Part shown: piece after piece, positions 57,330 to 64,000 of the stretch
Layout: every line of letters starts with the position of its first letter
Numbering within the stretch: position 1 is the first letter of the stretch
NCBI GenBank assembly: GCA_964007475.1
Contig: OZ023274.1
Span: forward strand, 29,567,250-29,631,249
Source of the DNA: Hybos culiciformis
Taxonomy: Eukaryota > Arthropoda > Insecta > Diptera > Hybotidae
Length of the DNA: 64,000 nucleotides
Direction of reading: 5' to 3'
Notes under the pieces: model-generated
What the model was told of the DNA's origin: nothing
The model's database searches: none
What the model saw: only the letters and a program-made list of their open reading frames with translations
Program-made: the position numbers and the translations under genes

Positions 57330-59430
57330 TCAAATCTGGCAAAAAAACAGACTTTTAAACAGTTTTTCACCAAAAGCACACGAAAGTAGAATTGGAGAAT
57401 ATCGATTGTAACATCTGACCAAACTTGAGATAGGACTGTTAACACCATAGTTACATCGAGAAAATGGTACATAGATGGTCCTCAAATTTCTTACAGGAAC
57501 ATTAAGATTAAATAATTTAGATAATAAATTAGGACAAGCAATTTCACCACTCAGAATGCCATGAACAAGACCAAAATCTCCTCGATTCAAGGCTATGTAA
57601 GCTGATTAATTCTAAACGCTGGCTGTAGGGTGGTAAATTTAGAGGATCCTGCCGAGTCAATCTGCGAAGACAATAACGGAGAAAATTTCTTTGTACACCC
57701 TCCAGCCTACGAATATGAATCGAATAATAAGGAGACCAAATCTGACAAGCATATTCCAAAATAGGACGAACAAAAGTAATATATAAAATCTTTAAAATAC
57801 ATGGATCTTCAAATTCTCTGGTTTGACGCTTAACAAATCCCAGCATTCTGGTAGCCCTATTGGTGATGTAGTCAATATGAGTATTGAAACTTAACCTAAC
57901 ATCCAGGAATAAACCCAGATCAAGTTTCATTATCAGAGTCATTCACAAATACAGTCTGGAAATATCTGGCAAAAAGGTCACATGTCGATTGAAGATCGGT
58001 TGCCTCCTCACTTTCATATGTTATTCCCAAAGGAAATTCAGAAGAGCTCTTCAGATTTTTTATATAAACCCAAAACGCTTTAGAATTACGTTTTATATAA
58101 GATTCTGTATTCCACAGATATTGTTTATAAAGAAATGAGTTGAGGAATTCATACTCCTTTCTTAAACGATTAAAAATAACTCTATCCTCACTCAAGCCCG
58201 ATTTCTTAAACTTTTTATGTGCTTTATTTCTTGAATTTTACAAAGCGCTAAGTCTTTTATTTTTCCAAGGTACAGAATAAAAAAATTTTGTGCCTTTTAA
58301 TGGAACAAATAATTCAAATGACTGAAATAAATTAGCAATAAAAAATTCATAAGATTCGTTCAATGATAAAACTAAAAATTGATCAACCGAAATTTTGCTC
58401 ATCAAATGATGATACATATTTTCAAAATCACAATTCTTAAAATCATAAACAAAAGCATGAGAAACATCCTCTCTAATATAATCAATACATTCAAATTTTA
58501 TAAATAGTGGAGGATGATAATAGTCTACATTAACAAGGTTAAATTCACTTTTTTCAATTTTATAACTAATATTATCAGATATGAATACTAAATCTAAAAT
58601 TTTATTTGATAAATATCCATAAGAATTTATTTGAACTAATCCTAGAGATGAAAACGAGTCAATTAACAAAATTTCAAATCTTTAAGTACATTAAAAGGAA
58701 CTAATATACTTTCATCATTACAGTAATTCCATGCTACATTACTAAGGTTAAAATCACCTAAAATGCAAATGCAAACATTTCTTGTATTTGAACTTTCAAT
58801 CACATTATTAATATTTTCAACATGATTACAGTAGCAATTATATTTATCAACTGAGCTTAGTGAAGGTGTAACATAACTCAAAAAAATGAGCAAGGAAGAA
58901 TTTTTTCCATTAATTTCTAAATTGTCAATCATAACGCAAAGTTGTTCAACATTTGCATCACACTTTAGAGAAAGTTGCCTGCATGACAGTGATGATTTAA
59001 TAGCAATCAAAACACCACCGCCACTTCTCATATTTAAAATGTTATAATTTCTATCACATCGAAAGACATTAAAAAGAGACTCATCAAAATATTCCGAAGA
59101 GAAAATATTTGAATGAAGCCAAGTTTCAGTTAAGGTAATTATATCTGAATCAAGAACACCCAAAGATGAGCGAAACTGATCTCTTTTTGTTCTGAGTCCT
59201 CTCACATTTTGATAATAAATACATAAATTTTTAGAACTATTATTATTTGAACGCGACAAACAAGAAATATTTGTAGTTGCATTGATATTTGATTGCGATA
59301 ATTGAGATAAATTTAAATTATTAAGACAAAATGAGAAATCATTAGAAGAAAAAAAATTATTATGACAATAAATAATATTTGAAAAGAAATCACTATTGTT
59401 ATCAATTTGTGGTATGTCCAATCTATCCAA
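57330..59430 (-). pseudogene. LINE ORF2: AP endonuclease, deleted RT, C-terminal region
   Basis: The endonuclease (59430-58480) shows YYQNVRGLRTKRDQF, LTETWL, RSGGGVLIA and ILGDFNLSNVAW, then ILDLVFISD and DYYHPPL, the AP-endonuclease catalytic set. A frameshift lies near 58665 and an in-frame TAA at 58238-58240. The linker (58195-57925, NSKAFWVYIKNLK type) runs directly into DLGLFLDVRLSFNTHIDYI at 57925. The fingers, palm and YADD parts between them are missing, and the junction (within GATAATGAAACTTGATC) is out of frame. The C-terminal part includes RPILEYACQIWSPYY. A further frameshift lies near 57590 before the final NYGVNSPISS segment. Normal ORF2 is about 900-1000 residues; about 400 are lost. 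Confidence 0.88.
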
Positions 59431-59435
59431 ACTGC

Positions 59436-60203
59436 TTAAAAGTTTTTTGAATTTTTGAATATAAATTCTTTAACCTTCACACCTTTTGGCCAAAATGAAG
59501 AACACATTACCGCATTAAAACAATCGGGAGGTACAAATATTTTGAATGCAATTGATGAAAATTGAGAAAGATCAGCATCCCTTTTTACTAATCTGTAACA
59601 CTTCAATTGTTCAACACCTACATTCAATTTAGTCGATAAGTATACTAATATATTAGAATCTGTTGTTGCTGAGCCAAACCTAGATGCATATATCCATTTG
59701 CCATCAGGAACCACCGTGAAATCAGATATTTCACCATCACCCACTATGAATTCAGCCGCTGATTTCATTGCATTTGAAGTTGATTTTTTTTTTCCTATTT
59801 CTCTTATTTTTCTTCCTTGGGGTTGATTCTCTATCATTTATCTTATGAAAAGGAGGTTTATCACTTACTTTTTTGGAATTAGATTTAGGTCCACAATCAG
59901 AACTAGATGCGCCATCTGAATCAGTAGGTTTAGTATTATGTGACATAACACTTACACCTTCAGATTTTTTACATTAGTCTTAAGTTCATTGACCTCACTT
60001 AAAATTGATCCGATCATTAAATGAATATTTTTTATCCAATTGCAACAATGATCACAAAACCATAATAAATTATTCTCATTTTCATTCAATAATCTCAACT
60101 TATGTTCAGTTATCGATGAACATCCAAAACAAGAGCAACCACTACAAGCAGAACATCTTATGAATTTCTCACCAAGTGTCTTACTACATTTCAAGCAAGC
60201 CAT
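59436..60203 (-). pseudogene. LINE ORF1: zinc-finger and RRM-like protein
   Basis: The N-terminal cysteine pattern (CLKCSK, CSACSGCSCFGC, CDHCC) is a PHD-like finger used by CR1-group ORF1 proteins. A basic linker (RKKNKRNRKKK) follows, then the C-terminal part (WIYASRFGSATTDSNILVYL to FWPKGVKVKEF) characteristic of CR1-type ORF1. Two frame changes occur: a stop before 59950 and an A9-tract slip near 59790. The start at 60203 (MACLKC) is preferred over the upstream hydrophobic extension. Function in life: nucleic-acid chaperone of the LINE particle. Confidence 0.75.
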
Positions 60204-60315
60204 TATAATCAATAACGTTAAAATTAATATAAATAAAACTCTCAACCAAAAATAGAATTTAAATAAAAGAAAAAACCAAAAAACACAACCTTCTGATACA
60301 GAATCTGATAGGAAA

Positions 60316-60432
60316 ATGAAACTTAAAATTTTAAAGCAAACTCAGTTACCTATTGGAATCAAGCGCAAAAGCATCGTAAATCGAAGCCAAAAAAAGAAAA
60401 ACAAGAAATCAAGTGATATATTTTCAAATTAA
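60316..60432 (+). CDS. Short basic ORF preceding the capsid gene
   Basis: 38 codons from ATG 60316 to TAA 60430, rich in Lys/Arg (IKRKS and SQKKKNKK). It stops 7 bases before the capsid start at 60440. It could be a small DNA-condensing core peptide, as basic core proteins occur in Polinton/adintovirus-type elements. It could equally be the C-terminal remnant of a longer upstream protein cut off by the LINE. Too short to decide. Confidence 0.35.
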   Translation: MKLKILKQTQLPIGIKRKSIVNRSQKKKNKKSSDIFSN

Positions 60433-60439
60433 AAATGGA

Positions 60440-61758
60440 ATGTATGAAATCAGAGCTCTATTTGAGACACAACCAGTACAGTCAAACGTTTTGCGAACTG
60501 AAGAAGTAGCTTATAACCCAATATCATCTCTAGATAATGCCACTACAATAGAATTCTTATCGCTTGGTAATGGAGAGACCTATAGAGACTTATCTATCGT
60601 TTATTTGCGCCTCATTGTTCAACTTAAAGGTAAAGGAGATACACAACTAGCAGATAATAAAGTTGGCGTAGTTAACAATTTAATGCATTCATTATTTCGA
60701 AATTGTACAGTTTATTTAAATAATACACCCATTTCACAATCTGATAATAATTATCATTATCGGGCTTACATTGAAAAATTATTAAACTACGAAAATGATG
60801 CTGTATCAACTCATTTAGAAACAACCGGTTGAATTTTAGATTCTGGTAAAATAGACTCTATAGTTGAAAAAGAAAATCCTGGTTTAGACAAGCGAAAAAA
60901 TTTATTTAAAAAAAGTCAACAAGTAGAATTGATTGGAAAATTGCATGCTGATATGTTCAATCAACCTAAGCTTTTACTTAATAATGTTGATTTGAAAGTT
61001 GTTTTACATCTGGAGAAGACACCGTTTTATATTATGGAAAGTACTGGAGATTCGTATGTTAAAATATTAGAAGCCACAATGTATGTTAATCATGTTACAA
61101 TCAACCCAGGAATTTTATTAGCTCATCATAAAATCTTGCAGTCACGGAACGCAGTGTATCCCTATAAACGTGTTGAAATAAAAACATTTACATTATATCC
61201 GGGAAACTATTCTCTATTATTAGATAATGTGGTAATAGGTCAGCTTCCAAATCTTTTAATTTTTTCAATGGTGACTAATGAAGCATACAGTGGTTCAAAA
61301 TCAAAAAATCCATTCAATTTTCAACATTTTCATCTACAAAGATTTAATTTGTGTGTAATACACTATTACGATAAAGGTCACAAAGATTTAATTTGTGTGT
61401 AAATGGGTCTCAAGTACCAAATCAACCTATAGAATTTAATTTTACCAATGATGGAGAAGGAGCAATCAGTACAAGAGGATATAACACATTGTTTAAAGGA
61501 ACAGGAATACACTATTACGATAAAGGTCATCAAATCTCAAAGGAGTTATTTGATAATGGTTATTTTTTACTTGCCTTCGATTTAACAGCTGATGGGTCGT
61601 ACAACTCTTCTTGTGCTAATTTGCTTAATCAGGGAACTATTAGAATTGAAGGAAAATTTAGTAAGGCATTAACAGAAGCAATTACTTGTATAGTTTATTG
61701 CGAATTTGATTCAAATATATTCATTGACAAAAATCGAAATATTGCACAATCACTCTAA
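60440..61758 (+). pseudogene. Polinton/Maverick-type major capsid protein, broken
   Basis: The product would be the double-jelly-roll hexon-like capsid protein of Polintons (the family annotated in animals as F54H12.2-like). Visible marks are KVGVVNNLMHSLF and YHYRAYIEKLLNYENDA in the first part, AKNPFN-type SKNPFNFQHFHL in the middle, and NGYFLLAFDLTADGS and CEFDSNIFIDKNRNI near the end. The start ATG 60440 (MYEIRAL) is preferred to the earlier GTG. Near full length (about 425 codons allowing for breaks). Breaks: TGA at 60830-60832 where the family has an aromatic position, and a 44-bp insertion at 61337-61402 that adds a stop (TAA, ending 61402) and shifts frame. The upstream element genes are lost at the LINE boundary. 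Its TAA abuts the protease ATG. Confidence 0.88.
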
Positions 61759-62248
61759 ATGGACACTCAGCAACTTAAATTAGCTTTAATGTGTAATAAT
61801 TATACAAAAAGAAATTTCGTTGGTGTTTTCGCTTGTGATAAACTACCAGAAAAAGTTAAAAAACCTTCATTTTTAATAGCTAACACTGATCCAAACGGAT
61901 CTAAAGGACAACATTGGGTGGCATTTTATGTATCCAGCAATGGAAAAGCAGAATATTTTGACTCTTTCGGTGCTTATCCAACGAACCCCTATTTTTTACC
62001 ATTTCTAAAAAATAATTGTAATAGCTTTGAAAGCAATAATACAACAATACAAGGATTTTCATCAACTTATTGCGGTGAATATTCTGCATTGTATTTATAT
62101 TATAAATCAAACATTAATATATTTTTGTAAACTATTTAATAAAAACTACACTGGAAATGATGTTAAAGTTAAAAAATTATTTAAAAACATTTTTTGCTCT
62201 AAAAACCTGAAATGTAGTAAAAATTGTCAATCTATTTTTAAGAAATAA
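61759..62248 (+). pseudogene. Polinton adenain-like cysteine protease, tail frameshifted
   Basis: Maturation protease of the adenovirus/Polinton type, which cleaves capsid precursors. His52 in GQHWVAFYV, Asp68 in YFDSFGAYP, Gln98 in IQGFSSTYCG and Cys105 form the expected His-Asp-Cys set plus oxyanion Gln, all intact. The first frame ends at TAA 62128, while family-like sequence continues in the next frame (FNKNYTGNDVKVKKLF) to TAA 62246. An indel therefore lies between about 62080 and 62128. The stop overlaps an AATAAA at 62244-62249. ATG 61759 directly follows the capsid stop (TAAATGG). The core could still be made without the tail, but activity is doubtful. Confidence 0.85.
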
Positions 62249-62304
62249 AAAAAAATTTTAACTCAAATTATTGCTTTATTATTTTTTATTTTTACAGCGG
62301 AATA

Positions 62305-62689
62305 TTATTTTTCTTTAAATTCAAGAATTGCAATGTTTCGACGACTTCTATCACGACCTTTGTAAATCAAGTCATATTTCTTGCTGTTTAATTCGGCAAG
62401 TTGCTCCTTTGTTTGAACACATTTGCTCAATCTCTCTGCTAAGAACACCCAAAAACTATTAGCACCATCCTGTAGATTAACAGTAAGCTGGAATCCGTAT
62501 TGTGTATCTTTGAGATCAAATTCATTTACGTCATATGGACTGTTAATTATCAAATCATTGATGTTTTTGTAGGAATCAGTTTCTCCACCAGCTACAGCTT
62601 TAAACAAATCAATAAATGACTGCAAGAAAAGATAAATTAAAAAATTATGAATACAAAGATATAATAACATAAATGTTACGACTTACCAT
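62305..62689 (-). CDS. Small two-exon gene of the Polinton segment, possible OB-fold DNA-binding protein
   Basis: Exon 1 contributes only the ATG (62687-62689), then GTAAGT. A 67-bp intron ends in TTTTCTTGCAG, and exon 2 (62305-62619) encodes 104 residues: SFIDLFKAVAGGE, an aromatic/beta-rich middle (YGFQLTVNLQDG, SFWVFLAERLSK) and a basic end (LIYKGRDRSRRNIAILEF). The frame is intact, unlike its neighbours. It converges on the protease gene with only 56 bp between stop codons; AATAAA (62275-62280, minus) serves it. A TATA box lies upstream at 63174-63181. The short strand pattern ending in LIYKG-AILEF resembles small OB-fold-like proteins often found beside Polinton genes, but this is inference. 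Function unproven. Confidence 0.7.
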
Positions 62690-62753
62690 TTTATTCAAAA
62701 TATGTGTCGTCTGCTAGTAACTTTTGATAAACAAAGTTGAAAATAGAATAGTT

Positions 62754-63143
62754 CAGCGTTACCAACTTAGGGGTTTTCCCCCTAGATTTAGGGGTTTTTT
62801 TTGTTGACAGAGGGATTTTTAGGGGGTAATTTGTTTCAGGGGTTTTTTTAGGGGTATGATGTATGATCTTAAAAGCGAAGATTTAGATGACATTTGTAAT
62901 ATTTTTGATTGCATTTCATAAGATACCTTATATTATATCTGCTAATTTTATTATAAATAAATAATTTTATTAAACCACATAATTTACGATGTGCGTTATA
63001 TATATTTCTTCAAGCATCTATTTGAAATCCTCATAAGTATATAAGTATAGCTGTTATAATATCTATAAAAAAAAATTTAGGGGTTTTTTAGGGGCAAATT
63101 TTATTTTTTTAGGGGGAAACATTTGAAAAGGTTGGTAACCCTG
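62754..63143. mobile_element. hAT MITE (390 bp) in the leader of the small Polinton gene
   Basis: Ends CAGCGTTACCAACTTAGGGG and (complement of the right end) CAGGGTTACCAACCTTTTC are hAT-type inverted repeats. Exact 8-bp duplications GAATAGTT occupy 62746-62753 and 63144-63151. Both ends are rich in TTTAGGGG units (subterminal repeats). No coding capacity. Confidence 0.95.
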
Positions 63144-63173
63144 GAATAGTTTTGAAAATCAAATCGAATAGCC

Positions 63174-63181
63174 TTTATATA
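63174..63181 (-). promoter_or_regulatory. TATA box for the minus-strand small gene
   Basis: Minus strand GTATATAAAGG is a good TATA box. Thirty bases downstream is about 63150, exactly where the hAT MITE inserted. Without the MITE the start codon would lie about 90 bp from this box. Confidence 0.55.
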
Positions 63182-63252
63182 CAATTTTTCTCTCGCTCAC
63201 AAAAGTTTATAATTATATTTTCTCGATTTTCGATTTTTTCAAATTAAATGTT

Positions 63253-63380
63253 TATGCAAATAATTTTTGATTAATAACACACCTGCACTAAAAATCTCAA
63301 ATTACTCGATTTTTGCATATTTAATGATTATGCAAATAATTTTTGAATAATAACACACCTGCACTAAAAATATGAAATTA
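63253..63380. repeat. Tandem duplication, 76-bp spacing
   Basis: TATGCAAATAATTTTTGATT through CACACCTGCACTAAAAAT occurs at 63253 and again at 63329, with few differences. It lies upstream of the small-gene promoter and downstream of the edge ORF. ATGCAAAT is an octamer-like motif present in each copy. Confidence 0.85.
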
Positions 63381-63751
63381 CATATAATAATTTCACAATT
63401 TCATGATAATACATTTACTTAGGGTTTTTCAAAAGTAGCTACTTTTTCGACAACTTCTATACTTTTTTTAAAATTATCAAAATCTTCGAGATTTCCCATA
63501 CATTTTGTATAGTATTTTTATAAATATTATCCTATATTTTTTCAAAGGTGCCTTATTTTAAGGGAAACTCCTATAAACATGAGAAATAATCTACATAAAA
63601 AAATATTTATTATTTAAATAACTATTTCACATTATTGAAATGAAAATTTTGTAAATTTTAAAATATAATTTGCATATAAAATTAAAATATTTTTACATTA
63701 AATGTTGTCTAAAAAATTTCCCATCTCCATCCAATATAAATTGCTGTTGCC

Positions 63752-64000
63752 TCAGTTAACAAGATCTTGCGTTAAAATGTTGTTAATTGATATATCTTTT
63801 TCCTGATGGTCGCTGATGATCGTATCTGCAGAAGCTGGTCTATCCAGAAAATCTTGTGAATGCTGCCAGAATGGCCAAAATAAATTGTTGTTGTCTATAT
63901 CTTCTTCCTGATGGTCGCTGATGATCGTATCTGCAGAAGCTGGACTATCCAGAAAATCTTGTGAATGCTGCCAGAATGGTGATGTTTTTTGGCTTTCGTG
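63752..64000 (-). CDS. Partial ORF with in-frame 35-residue repeats, runs off window
   Basis: Open on the minus strand from the window edge to TGA 63752-63754 (82 codons seen). Two copies of a 35-residue unit, FWQHSQDFLD then PASADTIISDHQE, are separated by an acidic/Asn spacer. The DNA period is exactly 105 bp, so frame is preserved. The copies differ by only one residue over 24 (S/R before PASAD). The last part, ISINNILTQDLVN, follows. Codon use is less A/T-biased than the surroundings. No domain recognised. It may be a further gene of the Polinton segment on the same strand as the small gene, or the last exon of a host gene; the 5' part lies outside. Confidence 0.6.
   Translation of the reverse strand, partial: HESQKTSPFWQHSQDFLDSPASADTIISDHQEEDIDNNNLFWPFWQHSQDFLDRPASADTIISDHQEKDISINNILTQDLVN

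Larger units (their letters stand above)
57118..60250 (-). mobile_element. CR1-like non-LTR retrotransposon, internally deleted
   Basis: Minus-strand order is ORF1, endonuclease, post-endonuclease linker, post-RT C-terminus, 3' UTR, and a TAAATAAATAAATAAATGAA tail at 57145-57118. The reverse-transcriptase core is absent. The 5' end is only approximate, since the sequence beyond about 60250 passes into the Polinton segment without a visible target duplication. All coding parts have frame breaks, so it is immobile on its own. Confidence 0.88.

Noticed and set aside
57330..60203. Active LINE
   Set aside because: Reverse transcriptase deleted and several frameshifts and stops present.
60413..60439. 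GTG at 60413 as capsid start
   Set aside because: Non-AUG start within the preceding basic ORF; ATG at 60440 fits family length.
61901..62110. Minus-strand 69-codon frame
   Set aside because: Antisense to the protease, which has the catalytic motifs.

Overview
The window is AT-rich nuclear DNA from an animal, almost certainly an insect. The evidence is one spliced forkhead transcription-factor gene, long non-coding stretches, and a dense, multi-layered set of insect-type transposable elements: hAT, PIF/Harbinger-like and TA-target MITEs, foldback elements, a CR1-like LINE, a hammerhead-bearing 3' end and a Polinton/Maverick piece. Two 200-N scaffold gaps (1375-1574 and 27894-28093) show it is a scaffolded assembly. 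The species cannot be named from the sequence.

Layout. 1-23 kb: gene-poor, with dispersed inverted repeats, a foldback element built of 21-bp repeats (7.2-7.9 kb), a hammerhead-like motif (8.04 kb), a tandem array of about 118-bp units (15-16.2 kb) and two or three weak exon candidates (16.5, 17.6 and 19.0-19.2 kb). 23.4-26.4 kb: the only confident host gene, a three-exon FoxL1-type forkhead gene on the minus strand. It encodes 437 residues and ends in an eh1 (Groucho-binding) motif. 26.5-57 kb: nested MITEs, several with exact target-site duplications, a decayed hAT transposase, a 16-bp-repeat foldback with a perfect spacerless palindrome, hairpin repeats present in many copies, and inverted repeats that carry tRNA-like boxes.

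57.1-60.25 kb: a minus-strand CR1-like LINE. It keeps a Zn-finger ORF1, an AP endonuclease and the post-RT C-terminus, but the reverse-transcriptase core has been cleanly deleted. 60.3-62.7 kb: the virion-gene end of a Polinton/Maverick-type element. It holds a short basic ORF, a double-jelly-roll major capsid gene (broken by a nonsense codon and a 44-bp templated insertion), an adenain-like cysteine protease (catalytic residues intact, tail frameshifted), and a convergent, apparently intact two-exon small gene with a TATA box. A 390-bp hAT MITE sits in the leader of that small gene. The last 250 bases are an open minus-strand reading frame with in-frame 35-residue repeats, running off the window.

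Coherence. The Fox gene acts alone as a nuclear regulator. The capsid and protease genes belong together: in Polintons, capsid assembly and maturation proteins are neighbours. The integrase, polymerase and packaging ATPase expected of a full Polinton are absent here, so the fragment cannot move by itself. Everything between is mostly a stratigraphy of insertions, and nested events give relative ages.
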